Notes under the pieces: generated by a model
Told to the model about the DNA's origin: nothing
Seen by the model: only the letters and a program-made list of their open reading frames with translations
Databases searched by the model: none
From: JAGNLV01 sp964612145
GTDB taxonomy: Bacteria; Zixibacteria; MSB-5A5; GN15; FEB-12
Length of the DNA: 64,000 nucleotides
Reading direction: 5' to 3'
Assembly (NCBI GenBank): GCA_964612145.1
Contig: CAZTBP010000004.1
Location: forward strand, 124,001-188,000
Shown here: piece after piece, positions 24,129-34,206 of the stretch
Layout: every line of letters starts with the position of its first letter
Numbering within the stretch: position 1 is the first letter of the stretch
Program-made: the position numbers and the translations under genes

Positions 24129-27125
24129 CTATGATGAAAGGCGAGAAAGTCGGTCGGCGGCATCATTGAGGAACATGACATCGGAGTCGGCGTCTTTCCA
24201 GAATCGGAGGAATTCCCTGTAGTATTTAATAGCTTTTTTCCTTTCACCCAGTCCTTCGAAGGAGCGTGCCAGGACGTAATGGAGCATTACATGAGAGAAT
24301 GCCCGGAAGTCACCAATTCCCATCAGGTGGTTGATCGTATGTTCTGCGAGCTGTCGAGATTTTTCATATTCGCCGTTGGCGATATAGGTCCAAGCGAGGA
24401 ACATTTGCAGGGAATTACTTTGAGAATTCCAGAGCTCCATTGCTTTCTTGATATTCTCAGTAGCGGAAGCCGGTTTGTTGTCATGCAGATCGACGATGCC
24501 GGTTCTGAAGTAGTAGTCAGCCCGGTATTGCCTGGGCCAGGCCTCGACGGCCGAGTCCGGAAACCGGGAGAGAATCTCGCGGGCTTCGGGCATACGGCCG
24601 CCGGCAGCGAGGAGGTGGGCTTTCTGTGTCTCCTCGTGAATCGGAGCACTCGGCTTGGTGACTGAGTACGACAAGTCGAGGCTGTGCAGGGTTTCAAGAC
24701 CGCCTTCGATATCTCCTATGATAGTCTGGAAAGCGAGTTTGCGTTCTCGAGAGGATTCAAACAGGTGTGAGTTCAAATCACCGCGTTCGGAAGCCATCTT
24801 TACAGCCCGGTCGAGATGATCGATGGCATCCCTGAACCTGCCTTCATAGGAGGCTAATTCAGCTTTTGCGAACTCGGCATCGAGGAGCAAGGCTTCACCC
24901 TGCACGGTATCGGTCACCATCTTTATGAGAGCACGGGCTGAGTCGGGACGGTCGGCGAAGAGAAAGCAGTGGAACAAGTTTCGCAGGGCCACTGTGAAGC
25001 GGGGCGCCTTTTCAATTGCCGTCCTGTAGGCCTCAATTGCTTCATCTATTCGTCCGGCATGCGCGAGGAATTCTCCCTTAGAATCATACGGGTTCGGCTC
25101 ATCCGGAGCCAGGGTGATATAGCGTTCGATTGCGTCCAATGCCTGATCGATCTGCCCGAGGTCCCGGTACGTGTAAGCAAGGTTGTTGTAGGCGTTCTTA
25201 TCCAGCGGGTCCAGGTCGATGACTTTATTCCAGTATTGGAGCGCGGTCGAGGGGTCACTCTTGTGAGCCAGGTACCGTCGGGCGAGCATGGCATAGACTT
25301 CTTTTTCATCCGGATATTTATCGATAATCTGCTCAAGCGTTCGTATTGAGCGATCGATCTGGTTGTCAGCCAGATATGAGGCGGCCATGATGTAGAGTCG
25401 TTGAAGCGGGGTGGTGTGCTCTGATTTTTTTACCGCCATCTCCAGGAACCACTTTGACTGGGGCGATCCGAAGTCTGCCCGAGCTGCTTCGTAGTAGGCC
25501 ATGGCGAAATTTGAGTCGAGTTCGATTGCTTTCAGGAATCGCTTATGTCCCATTTCGGCGAAGAACTGTCGACGCAGTTCAATGCCTTCGAGGTAGAGAC
25601 GGTAGGCTTCTTCGGAGTCGGTCATAACATCGGCCAGAGATTCGCGGTCCTGCTGGTCACTTTCGGGTGCCAGTGCGAGATCCTCCCTCAATGCAACAGA
25701 CAGGCGGTTGATCTGCTCGAAGATGGGCTGGCCGGGGCTGCCAACCACGCGCTGGGAGGCTTCAATCTGGCCCGAGTTAACATCGACGACCTGGGCAGTG
25801 ATTACAACGGTCGGTTTGGTCTGGAGAATCGTGCCGGTTAACATCCACCGGGCATGGGCGCGCTGGGCGACCTGGGTCGCTGTCTGACGGTCGATTGAGC
25901 GGGCGTCCTCCTTGCCAAGTTGGGCGAGAAGGTCATAAAGGCGCTGGCTCGACAGTACAACGAGGCCGTCGGATTCGGACAGGTCGGTGATAAGCAGGTT
26001 GGTGACGATTTCACCGAGGCGCTGGGAGTCCTCGGGGTCGGCGAGGTTGTCGAAATACATGACGGCCAGGCGGGCCTCACCGGCAATGACTTCCTCGTCC
26101 GCAGAGAATTCGAGTTTCCACGGCTTCAGGGTGAGTGCGAGCGCGACAATCACGATCAAAGCAAGGCCGGAAAAGGCGAGGCGACGGTTGCGACTGCCGG
26201 TGGTTGAGACGGTTCGCACGTTCCGGCGGGACGGTGAGGATGGAGTGCCGGAGTTCAGCAGGCGTTTTTCGCGGGTCAGGTCTGCCAGAAGGTCACCGGC
26301 GGTTTGGTAGCGTATTTGCGGGTCTTTCTCGGTTAGTTTATCGACGATCATCTGGAGGCCATCGGGGACGTTTGTTTTGAAGCGGGCGAGCGGTTCGGCC
26401 TGGTCGTGGACGATGGCATTCATCGTGGCGGTTTCAGTTTCGCGGCGGAAGGGGGTTCGTCCGGTGACCAACTCGTACAGGACGACACCAAGGGAAAACA
26501 GGTCGGAGCGTTGATCGACGGGCTTGCCTTCGGCCTGCTCGGGCGACATATAGGCAACGGTGCCGAGGGTGGAACCGGCCCTGGTGATCCGCTGGTCCCC
26601 TTTGATGGTGGCGAGGCCGAAGTCGAGGATCTTGGCGGTGCCGTCGGAGTCAATCACGATGTTGTCGGTTTTGATGTCGCGATGGACGATGCCCTGATTG
26701 TGGGCTTTTTGCAGCCCCTGACAGATTTGAATAGCGGTATCGATAACCCAGTTGATGGGCTGCGGCATTTCGTGGGCGTAGTAGTACAGCGACTGGCCGT
26801 CGATATGCTCCATGGCAAAAAAGGGCCGTCCCTGGTATTCCGAGACCTCGTAGATGTGGACGATATTGGGGTGGTTAAGAGCGGCGGCGGCCCGGGCCTC
26901 ACGGACGAAGCGGGCGCGGTAGTCCTGGTTGTCGTTTTGCCGGGCGGGAAGGAATTTGAGCGCTACCCGCCGGTTGAGGGTTGTATCTTCGGCGAGATAT
27001 ACCTCACCCATTCCCCCGGCACCGATTTTCTCTACGATACGATACTGCTGGACCTCGGTACCGGCGGTGAGAATCGTAAAAGTGCGGGTACGGTCGTCGT
27101 CGTTTTTCCTATTTCTGTCGTCCAC
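24129..27125 (-). CDS. transmembrane Ser/Thr protein kinase with FlgO-like and TPR domains
   Basis: 998 aa. The Hanks-type kinase domain (about 28-290) is complete: GAGGMGEV (35-42), Lys57 in VALKFLP, HRD (148-150), DFG (168-170), then GTVAYMSPEQ. A single transmembrane helix lies near 312-332 (AFSGLALIVIVALALTL). A FlgO/TolB-like domain follows (ARLAVMYFDNLADPEDSQRLGEIV, ~350-490), then about ten TPR units to the C-terminus. It phosphorylates unknown targets in response to an extracytoplasmic signal. It is divergent from a small unknown gene and a large LuxR-type regulator. Confidence 0.9.
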   Translation of the reverse strand: MDDRNRKNDDDRTRTFTILTAGTEVQQYRIVEKIGAGGMGEVYLAEDTTLNRRVALKFLPARQNDNQDYRARFVREARAAAALNHPNIVHIYEVSEYQGRPFFAMEHIDGQSLYYYAHEMPQPINWVIDTAIQICQGLQKAHNQGIVHRDIKTDNIVIDSDGTAKILDFGLATIKGDQRITRAGSTLGTVAYMSPEQAEGKPVDQRSDLFSLGVVLYELVTGRTPFRRETETATMNAIVHDQAEPLARFKTNVPDGLQMIVDKLTEKDPQIRYQTAGDLLADLTREKRLLNSGTPSSPSRRNVRTVSTTGSRNRRLAFSGLALIVIVALALTLKPWKLEFSADEEVIAGEARLAVMYFDNLADPEDSQRLGEIVTNLLITDLSESDGLVVLSSQRLYDLLAQLGKEDARSIDRQTATQVAQRAHARWMLTGTILQTKPTVVITAQVVDVNSGQIEASQRVVGSPGQPIFEQINRLSVALREDLALAPESDQQDRESLADVMTDSEEAYRLYLEGIELRRQFFAEMGHKRFLKAIELDSNFAMAYYEAARADFGSPQSKWFLEMAVKKSEHTTPLQRLYIMAASYLADNQIDRSIRTLEQIIDKYPDEKEVYAMLARRYLAHKSDPSTALQYWNKVIDLDPLDKNAYNNLAYTYRDLGQIDQALDAIERYITLAPDEPNPYDSKGEFLAHAGRIDEAIEAYRTAIEKAPRFTVALRNLFHCFLFADRPDSARALIKMVTDTVQGEALLLDAEFAKAELASYEGRFRDAIDHLDRAVKMASERGDLNSHLFESSRERKLAFQTIIGDIEGGLETLHSLDLSYSVTKPSAPIHEETQKAHLLAAGGRMPEAREILSRFPDSAVEAWPRQYRADYYFRTGIVDLHDNKPASATENIKKAMELWNSQSNSLQMFLAWTYIANGEYEKSRQLAEHTINHLMGIGDFRAFSHVMLHYVLARSFEGLGERKKAIKYYREFLRFWKDADSDVMFLNDAADRLSRLSS

Positions 27126-27308
27126 GAGTTTTTATATCTGCAGAGAGTCAGCCGGCGCAACTTCTCAGACATGGTAGGGTGATATTTTTCAAACCGCAAT
27201 AGTTAACAGCCGGCTCCGGCTGTGCTGACCACTTGACCAGGGAAGTTCGAAGATGCATATTGTCTACGATCAAACTTTATGCTCCGGCTATCGTTATCAT
27301 ATACGACC

Positions 27309-27599
27309 ATGACGCTGCAAGATTTTACCGACAGTTTAGAAAATGAGAGTCCGCCGGCGGGGCTCAGCCCGGCGTTGACGGCGTTGTGGATCGACGGTCG
27401 CGGCGACTGGGACAAAGCGCACCGGACAGTCCAGAATGAGACCAGCCGGGAGGCATCGTGGGTACACGCGTATCTTCATCGAAAGGAAGGGGATGACGCC
27501 AATGCGGGATACTGGTATTCGCGGGCGGCCAAGGGGCCGTTTTTCGGTTCGCTGGATGACGAATGGCGGGAGATTGTTACTGATTTACTGAATCGGTAG
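27309..27599 (+). CDS. small conserved protein of unknown function
   Basis: 96 aa from ATG 27309. It contains ALWIDGRGDWDKAHRTVQ and ASWVHAYLHRKEGDDANAGYWYSRA, a helical pattern I have seen in uncharacterised proteins of Planctomycetes and related phyla; it reads like two TPR-like helix pairs. No signal peptide or catalytic motif. It sits between the kinase and the LuxR-type regulator, 38 nt upstream of the latter. The ribosome binding site is weak. Confidence 0.7.
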   Translation: MTLQDFTDSLENESPPAGLSPALTALWIDGRGDWDKAHRTVQNETSREASWVHAYLHRKEGDDANAGYWYSRAAKGPFFGSLDDEWREIVTDLLNR

Positions 27600-27637
27600 T
27601 CGCGTGTTTTGGATATCGGGATTCAAATTTTAATGAT

Positions 27638-30508
27638 ATGAACGAATCAGATTATCGACCCGGCTTAGTGGGCCGGGAGGCCGAATTAGCCTCGCTGCGA
27701 GGTGAAGTGGAAAGCGTTCGCGACGGTTCGGGCCGGTTCGTGCTGCTGGCGGGTGAGTCCGGCTCGGGCAAGACGCGCTTGTGCGAGGCAGTACTCGAGG
27801 AATGCGATTTTGATACGCTGGTAGGGCGGTCTCGTCCGGGGGTAAATCCGCCGTATGCGCCGCTGGCCGCGATAGTGCGGACGGCTTTGCGGGCGAATCC
27901 GGCGGCGGTTTCCGAGTCGCTGACGGCGTATCTGGCGATGTTGCTTCCGGAGCTGGGCCCGGCGCCGGCAGAGATTCAGCAGGATACGCTGGTGGAGGCG
28001 ATTGCCGGGGTGTTAGTACCGACCGGGGACCGTCCGCGGGCGGTGCTGCTTGATGACCTGCACTGGGCGGATAACGCGACACTGGAGGTACTGCCGATTC
28101 TCGCCGACCGGTTGGCCGATCAGCGGGTGTTGTTACTGGCGACGTATCGGGATGACGAATTGACACGCAATCATCCCATGCGCCGGATGAAGTATGAACT
28201 CAGGCGAGCACGCCGATTATATGAGATGGTGCTCGGTCCGCTGTCGCGAGGCGAAACAGCGACACTAATAGCTGAGTTGATTCAGGACAAGCCATCGGTC
28301 CAGCTTGTCGGTGAGATCTATGACCGGACGCAGGGTATCCCGCTGTTCATTGAAGAACTCGTGGGTGCCCTGCGAGGGGCAGAGCAGTTGCATCGCACGG
28401 AGAAGGGAATTCATCTGGTCTCGGGGGAGCAGGTACCGCTGCCGGAAACGATCCGGGATGCGGTTGTGCTGGCGCTTGATGATCTGTCGAGCGAGGCTCG
28501 TTCGCGGCTCGAGTTGGCGGCGGTCGCCGGGCCGGAAGTTGATCTTGCACTGATCGCCGATCTGGAAGGTGAGAGCGGTCTTGATGAATTGTTTGAACGA
28601 GGGGTGCTGCGTGAAGAGAGGGCGGGGCGAGCGGTTTTCCGGCATCATTTGATCTGTGAGGCTATTCAGCACGAGATCCCCTGGGCGCGGCGACGGTCGC
28701 TGCACCGCTCGGTTGCCGGGTACCTGACAAAGTGCGGTGCCCCGCCGGAGCAGGTAGCCGACCACTGGCGGGAGGCGGACGAGCCGATCAAGGCGCGTGA
28801 GGCGCTTATTGAATCGGCCGATAGATCCTGTCGTATCCATGCCTATCGTGACGCCGCGCAATCGGCGCACCAGGCGTTGGAATTGTGGCCGGCGGGAGAA
28901 GAGGAAGCCAGACGGCTGGCAACGCTGGAGCGTTTTGCCTCGTGTGCACAGATGGGAGGTCGGCTTGACGACGCCGTGCGGGCGTGGCGAGAATTGCTGG
29001 ACAGTCCGGGAGTCAAAAGCGACGCTCGTCGACGGGCACACGGTTTGCGCTCGCTGGCAACGGTTTACGGCCTTCAGGGGGCGTGGGAGCATTCGATCGA
29101 GAGTCGCATGGAAGCGGCAGAGATCTTTGAGGCGGAAAAGCTGCACGGCGATGCTGCGGTGGAGTGGTTGACAACGGCGGGACGACTGTGTGCGGCACTG
29201 CAGCTGAAACGGTCGTTAGGGTTGGTGCAGCGGGCCGCAAAACTCGCCCACGAGGCGAAGCGGTACGATACCTATGTGCGGGCACGGGCGCTGGAGGCGT
29301 ATGTGCTGGCGCAGCTCGGGGAGCCGAACGACGGTAGACGCACAGCGGAGGAAGCGTTGTCGTTTGCTTTGGAGCATAACCTTACCGAGGCTGCGGCGGA
29401 GGCGTATCGTCGCCTGGCGGGGTCGTATGAGCTTGCCTCAGATTACAGAACGGCCCGGGACGCCTTTTCGACAGCGATGAGTTTTTGTCAGCAGAATGAA
29501 CTGGGAGTCCAGACGGAACTGTGTTTGGGGTGTATGGGATGGATCCTGTTTCGGCTGGGCGAGTGGAAGCGTTCGTTTGATGTATGTCATGAAGTGGCGG
29601 CGTCCGAACATGCGCCAACCGACTCCAAGGCGGCGGCCAACGTTGTGAACGGGTTGCTCCATGCACACCGGGGCGAGACAAAGCAGGCGCGAGCGCTGCT
29701 TGAGCGTTCTTTGCAACTGGCTCGAAAAGCCGGGGCGACGATACTGGAATTGCCGGCGTACTGGGGCCTGGCACTGGTTGCGGATTACGAAGGCGACACG
29801 GCTGCAGCCGAACGGCATTACGACGAGTTCATTCGGTGCTGGGAGAAGACCGAGGACCGTCATGACGCGATCCCGGCGCTGGTCACCGGTGTGACGTTTT
29901 TCACGGCTCATGACCTGCACGAACAGGCCGGCAACTGTGTACGATTCCTCGGCGAAGCGGCTGAAGTGACAGGAAATCCGGAGTGTCTGGCGGCTTTGGC
30001 GTACGGCGTAGGAATTACAACCATGGCTTCGGGTGACACGGCCGAGGCGGAGCGGCAATTGAAGCTGGCACTGGAGCTGCTTCAGAAGCTGGATTTGCCG
30101 TTTGAACTGGCACTGGTACTTCAGGCGGTTGGAGAAACGGCCGCGGCGGCAGGTGATCGTGAGCGGGCCGGGGAGTCGATGCACAAGGGATACCGCATAC
30201 TGAAGAAGCTGGGGGCGCGGTCGGCATCCTCGCGAGTGGCGTACCGGATGCGTGAGTTGGGGCTGCGGGCCGAAGAGGGACGAGGCTCGACGTCTGGGGG
30301 GCGCGAGGAGCGAGGCGGACTGACGCGTCGACAGTTGGAAGTGGCGCGGCTTATGGCCGAGGGCTTTACCAACAAAGAGATAGCCGAGAAGCTGTTTTTG
30401 AGCCCGCGGACGATTGACATGCATGTCAGTAATATTCTCGCCCGGCTGGACTGCCGGACCCGGGCTGAGGCGGCACGAAAGACCGCCGATCTGGACTTGT
30501 TTGACTGA
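27638..30508 (+). CDS. LuxR-family regulator with AAA ATPase and TPR domains
   Basis: 956 aa. An N-terminal AAA-type ATPase has Walker A GESGSGKTR (39-47) and Walker B VLLDDLHWADN (136-146), as in MalT/LAL-type regulators. The middle ~600 residues are TPR-like helices. The C-terminus (about 890-950) is a LuxR helix-turn-helix: TRRQLEVARLMAEGFTNKEI, then LSPRTIDMHVSNILARLDCR. It probably activates transcription when a ligand or protein binds the TPR superhelix. Targets unknown; the methyltransferase gene immediately downstream is a candidate. Confidence 0.9.
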   Translation: MNESDYRPGLVGREAELASLRGEVESVRDGSGRFVLLAGESGSGKTRLCEAVLEECDFDTLVGRSRPGVNPPYAPLAAIVRTALRANPAAVSESLTAYLAMLLPELGPAPAEIQQDTLVEAIAGVLVPTGDRPRAVLLDDLHWADNATLEVLPILADRLADQRVLLLATYRDDELTRNHPMRRMKYELRRARRLYEMVLGPLSRGETATLIAELIQDKPSVQLVGEIYDRTQGIPLFIEELVGALRGAEQLHRTEKGIHLVSGEQVPLPETIRDAVVLALDDLSSEARSRLELAAVAGPEVDLALIADLEGESGLDELFERGVLREERAGRAVFRHHLICEAIQHEIPWARRRSLHRSVAGYLTKCGAPPEQVADHWREADEPIKAREALIESADRSCRIHAYRDAAQSAHQALELWPAGEEEARRLATLERFASCAQMGGRLDDAVRAWRELLDSPGVKSDARRRAHGLRSLATVYGLQGAWEHSIESRMEAAEIFEAEKLHGDAAVEWLTTAGRLCAALQLKRSLGLVQRAAKLAHEAKRYDTYVRARALEAYVLAQLGEPNDGRRTAEEALSFALEHNLTEAAAEAYRRLAGSYELASDYRTARDAFSTAMSFCQQNELGVQTELCLGCMGWILFRLGEWKRSFDVCHEVAASEHAPTDSKAAANVVNGLLHAHRGETKQARALLERSLQLARKAGATILELPAYWGLALVADYEGDTAAAERHYDEFIRCWEKTEDRHDAIPALVTGVTFFTAHDLHEQAGNCVRFLGEAAEVTGNPECLAALAYGVGITTMASGDTAEAERQLKLALELLQKLDLPFELALVLQAVGETAAAAGDRERAGESMHKGYRILKKLGARSASSRVAYRMRELGLRAEEGRGSTSGGREERGGLTRRQLEVARLMAEGFTNKEIAEKLFLSPRTIDMHVSNILARLDCRTRAEAARKTADLDLFD

Positions 30509-30693
30509 AGTATTTTCCTGTTGGCCATCAATTTAGACCAAATACGGTAGCTCTGTCGGATTATTACGGTAGTCCTACGATTGTTGCACAGGCGTGATCT
30601 CCCGACCTTGAGGATCAGATAGACGAAATGGACCGGCAAAAACGAGTTTGCGTCACAACGTAAAACAACACCTGCAAGGTAAAGGAGACTGCC

Positions 30694-31812
30694 ATGACGA
30701 CCCAGAGTTTTGATTCAGCCAAGTCCGAGGCGTTTTCGGAACGTTTCGCGGAAATCGTTAACAATGGCGCTTTGGCGTTGATGTCCTCAATCGGTCATCG
30801 TACGGGTTTGTTTGACATTATGGCCGAGTTGGAGCCGTCGACCAGTGCGCAGATAGCCGAAGCGGCGGGGTTAAACGAACGGTATGTCCGCGAGTGGCTG
30901 GCGGCGATGACGACCGGCCGATTTGTCGATTATGATCCGGAGACGGCTACTTATGTCCTCCCGGCCGAGCATGCGGCGTGGCTCACGCGGAAATCGACGC
31001 CGAACAATTTCGCGGTCATGGCGCAGTATTTCCCGGTGCTGGCCGGGATCGAAGACCGTATAATCGAGTGTTTTCATTACGGTGGCGGCGTCGCCTACGA
31101 AGAGTACGATCGCCTGTACGATGTTCTGACCGAAGACACTGATCAGGTGACCCTTATTCCGCTGATTGATCATATTCTCCCTGCCGTGCCAGGGCTGATT
31201 GAACGGCTTCGTGAGGGTATCGATGTGCTTGATGTCGGGTGTGGTTCGGGCCGGGCTCTCAATCGGATGGCGGCGGAATTTCCCACCAGCAGGTTTTTTG
31301 GTTACGATCTTTCCGACGACGCGATTGGTCGAGCCCGGACGGAAGCGAAGAAGCTTGGATTGACAAATGTCTCGTTTGAGATTAAAGACCTGACCGACTT
31401 TGATATTGAGGGAGGATTTGATCTGGTGACGGCGTTTGATGCTATCCATGATCAGGCGCGGCCGGACCTGGTCCTGAGTGGAATCTGCCGGGTGCTGAAG
31501 GACGACGGTGTTTTCCTGATGCAGGATATCGCCGGTTCGAGTTATCTGGAAAAGAATCTCGATCATCCGATCGCCCCTCTTCTCTATACGATTTCCTGCC
31601 TGCACTGTATGACGGTTTCGCTGGCACAGGAAGGCGGCATGGGACTGGGTACGCTCTGGGGGCAAGAAACGGCGCTGAAAATGCTTCGGGAGGCCGGTTT
31701 CGCCTCAACAACGGTGACGAACCTGCCGCACGATTTCCAGAACAGCTACTATATTTCACGCAAGGAGGCGGTCGACCAGACCGATTCGGAGCGGAAAACA
31801 GCGGCCGCTTAA
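30694..31812 (+). CDS. class I SAM-dependent methyltransferase with winged-helix N-terminus
   Basis: 372 aa; AAAGGAG precedes the ATG. Residues 15-90 form a winged-helix dimerisation domain (MSSIGHRTGLFDIMAELEPS, then ERYVREWLAAM), as in O-methyltransferase-like and Rv2258c-type proteins. The Rossmann domain carries motif I VLDVGCGSGRA (~176-186) and FGYDLSDDAIGRAR. Substrate unknown. It follows the LuxR-type regulator by 185 bp and ends in a strong terminator, so it is probably its own unit. Confidence 0.88.
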   Translation: MTTQSFDSAKSEAFSERFAEIVNNGALALMSSIGHRTGLFDIMAELEPSTSAQIAEAAGLNERYVREWLAAMTTGRFVDYDPETATYVLPAEHAAWLTRKSTPNNFAVMAQYFPVLAGIEDRIIECFHYGGGVAYEEYDRLYDVLTEDTDQVTLIPLIDHILPAVPGLIERLREGIDVLDVGCGSGRALNRMAAEFPTSRFFGYDLSDDAIGRARTEAKKLGLTNVSFEIKDLTDFDIEGGFDLVTAFDAIHDQARPDLVLSGICRVLKDDGVFLMQDIAGSSYLEKNLDHPIAPLLYTISCLHCMTVSLAQEGGMGLGTLWGQETALKMLREAGFASTTVTNLPHDFQNSYYISRKEAVDQTDSERKTAAA

Positions 31813-31840
31813 GGCCTCAAAAGCAACTCCTCTTTCACGG

Positions 31841-31875
31841 AGCGGGGGCGGATTATATCCGCTCCTGCTTTTTTT
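31841..31875 (+). terminator. intrinsic terminator after the methyltransferase
   Basis: A 13-bp stem AGCGGGGGCGGAT / ATCCGCTCCTGCT (two G-U pairs), 3-nt loop, then seven T. Confidence 0.93.
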
Positions 31876-32016
31876 CAGGATGCAAACTGCGACAATCTGT
31901 GTCTATTTTTTTGTACCCATTTTCGGGATAATTCGTATATTGGAGGGGTCCGGGTTCGGACGACTCTCTTAGTGGACACCCGAATTTAATCAAAAGAACG
32001 CAGTCGGCGAATAAAT

Positions 32017-33960
32017 ATGGAACAGGATGAGCGCCCCCAGGCGCCAATAATCGATGAAGATGCGGCGTTGCGCTCAGTTCTGGAAGGAACGGCGACGGAA
32101 ACCGGGACGCCGTTTTTTGAGGCGCTCGTGCGGAACCTTGCCCGGGCGCTGGGAACAGCGGGCGCCTGGGTTACGGAATATCTTGAGGACCGATTTCGAC
32201 TTCGGGCCCTGGCGTTCTGGCTGGATGGAGGGTTGGTCGATGAATATGAGTACGACGTTGCGGGTACCCCCTGTGAACACGTGATAAAGAAGCGGCAGTT
32301 GATTCATTATCCCCAACGAGTTATCGAGTTGTTTCCGAACGACCCGGATCTGCCTGATCTTCACGCCGTGGCCTATATGGGTGCACCGCTTTTGGATGTT
32401 GACGGTACGGTTCTTGGTCATCTGGCTGTTCTGGACAGCAAGGTCATGCCGGCGCAGGAGCGCTGTGAGACGCTTTTCCGGATTTTTGCCGGTCGGGCTT
32501 CGGCGGAGCTGCGGCGGATTCGGGCCGAGCAGGACATTCGGGCACGCGAAGAAAAATTCAGCCGTTTGGTCAACGGTGCGATGGATGCGATTATCGAGAT
32601 CGATCGAGAGCTGCGGGTAAGCCTGGTGAATCCGGCGGCTGAAAAGGTGTTCGGCGTGACGGCCGAGATGCTGGTTGGCGATTCGCTGAATCCGTTTATG
32701 GCTGATCAAAGTCGACGGGCGCTGACGCGGGTGATGGCGAAGCTGGACACCCAACCGGAGGGGCCGTCGCATCAGTGGATTCCCGACGGTTTGACAGGGA
32801 TCCGGCAGGACGGGAGGCGGTTTCCGGCGGAAGCCTCGCTGTCTTTTGGGATGGACAGGGCCACTCCCCGCTACACTTTGATTCTGCGCGATGTTCATGA
32901 TCGGGAAAAGGCTCGTGAGCAGATGCACAGCCTGACGGAGGAGGCGGAGTATCTGCGGGAGCAGATCGAGGTATTGCGGGAGGAGGATGAAATCCTCGGG
33001 GCGAGCCGGGCGATGAAGAGGATCCGTGAAGACATTGGGCGAGTAGCCGCGACTGATGCTACGGTTCTTATTTATGGAGAAACCGGGACTGGTAAAGAGC
33101 TGGTTGCGCGGGCTATGCACAAGGCGGGAGCGCGGGCGGCAAAGCCGATGATTACGGTGAACTGTGCCGCGATTCCGGCGAATCTTATCGAAAGTGAATT
33201 TTTCGGGCATGAGCAGGGGGCTTTTACGGGAGCAACGGCGCGTCGTGAAGGCCGGTTCGCACTGGCCGATGGCGGGACTATCTTTCTTGATGAAATCGGC
33301 GAGCTGCCGCTGGAACTCCAGGGCAAGCTTCTTCGGGTGTTGCAGGAAGGGGAATTTGCGCCGGTCGGCAGTTCTTCGGTACGAAAAGTCAATGTACGGG
33401 TGATTGCGGCGACAAATCGTGACTTGAAGAAAATGGTCAATGATGGTTCTTTTCGCGAGGATCTTTTCTACCGGCTGAACGTCTTCCCCATCACGGTGCC
33501 GCCGCTGCGTGATCGGGAGAACGATGTCGTTTTGCTGACCGAAAAGATCGCCGAGCGCATTGCGCGGCGAATGGGCAGACGGGTGCCGCAGTTGAGTGAG
33601 GATTCGTATCGACGTCTCCGCAGCTACCATTGGCCGGGAAATGTCCGGGAACTGCAGAACGTGATCGAACGGGCGTTAATAAACTGCACGGGGAAAATGC
33701 TTTCGTTGGCGTCGGCCCTGCCGCAGGCGTCGCCTGACGGAGCGGCGGCTATCGCGACGGCCGAGCCGATTACTCCTCAGGATCGCGTTCGCACGATCGA
33801 GGAAATGCAGGAGTTGGAGAAGTCCAATATTCTCCTGGCACTCGAGCAGTGCAACTGGCGGGTTTCCGGACCGAAAGGGGCCGCCCGAATTCTGGGGATG
33901 CCGTCGTCGACGTTGTCCTCGCGAATCAAGGCGCTGGGTATACGGCGACGGTGGAAATAG
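32017..33960 (+). CDS. sigma-54-dependent transcriptional activator, GAF-PAS-AAA+-Fis
   Basis: 647 aa. A GAF-like sensor (about 20-170), then PAS (about 185-305: RLVNGAMDAIIEIDREL), then a sigma-54 AAA+ domain with Walker A GETGTGKE (~355) and an intact GAFTGA loop (~401-406), Walker B GGTIFLDEIGEL, and a C-terminal Fis-type helix-turn-helix (GAARILGMPSSTLSSRIKALG). The GAFTGA loop shows it can contact sigma-54. A likely sigma-54 promoter and a palindrome lie in the gap to the OsmC gene just downstream, its best target candidate. Confidence 0.92.
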   Translation: MEQDERPQAPIIDEDAALRSVLEGTATETGTPFFEALVRNLARALGTAGAWVTEYLEDRFRLRALAFWLDGGLVDEYEYDVAGTPCEHVIKKRQLIHYPQRVIELFPNDPDLPDLHAVAYMGAPLLDVDGTVLGHLAVLDSKVMPAQERCETLFRIFAGRASAELRRIRAEQDIRAREEKFSRLVNGAMDAIIEIDRELRVSLVNPAAEKVFGVTAEMLVGDSLNPFMADQSRRALTRVMAKLDTQPEGPSHQWIPDGLTGIRQDGRRFPAEASLSFGMDRATPRYTLILRDVHDREKAREQMHSLTEEAEYLREQIEVLREEDEILGASRAMKRIREDIGRVAATDATVLIYGETGTGKELVARAMHKAGARAAKPMITVNCAAIPANLIESEFFGHEQGAFTGATARREGRFALADGGTIFLDEIGELPLELQGKLLRVLQEGEFAPVGSSSVRKVNVRVIAATNRDLKKMVNDGSFREDLFYRLNVFPITVPPLRDRENDVVLLTEKIAERIARRMGRRVPQLSEDSYRRLRSYHWPGNVRELQNVIERALINCTGKMLSLASALPQASPDGAAAIATAEPITPQDRVRTIEEMQELEKSNILLALEQCNWRVSGPKGAARILGMPSSTLSSRIKALGIRRRWK

Positions 33961-34028
33961 GGCGCGGCAGGCGGAATTTCTGCCCGACAGATTCATCGAA
34001 TTTCAGCGAAAAGTCACAATATGTTTTA

Positions 34029-34055
34029 CGATATTTCGTTTATTGCGAAATGTCG
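34029..34055 (+). promoter_or_regulatory. inverted repeat, possible upstream activator site
   Basis: CGATATTTCG-N7-CGAAATGTCG, 10-bp arms with one mismatch. It lies ~75 bp before the sigma-54-like promoter, where enhancer-binding proteins usually bind. Confidence 0.5.
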
Positions 34056-34127
34056 TTAGTGGGTTTGCGATAGCGGAATAAGTATAACCTCCAGCGTGAT
34101 AATAGCTTTTGAGAATCCACCGAAAAT

Positions 34128-34142
34128 TGGCATGGTCTATGC
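34128..34142 (+). promoter_or_regulatory. sigma-54-like promoter for the OsmC gene
   Basis: TGGCAT-GGTCT-ATGC matches the consensus TGGCAC-N5-TTGC with both invariant dinucleotides (GG, GC) at the exact 10-bp separation. The element is also nearly palindromic. It lies 64 bp before the OsmC start and after the gene of a sigma-54 activator. Confidence 0.65.
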
Positions 34143-34206
34143 CATTACTTTAGGCAGCTAACGAAGTAAACCAGTAACGAAAACTCTCAAACAAAGGAGT
34201 GAGACC

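Noticed and set aside
29438..30424. 328-aa minus-strand ORF
   Set aside because: Antisense to the LuxR-type regulator; basic, Arg-rich shadow frame.
32074..33630. 518-aa minus-strand ORF
   Set aside because: Antisense to the sigma-54 activator gene with complete AAA+ motifs; no recognisable domain.
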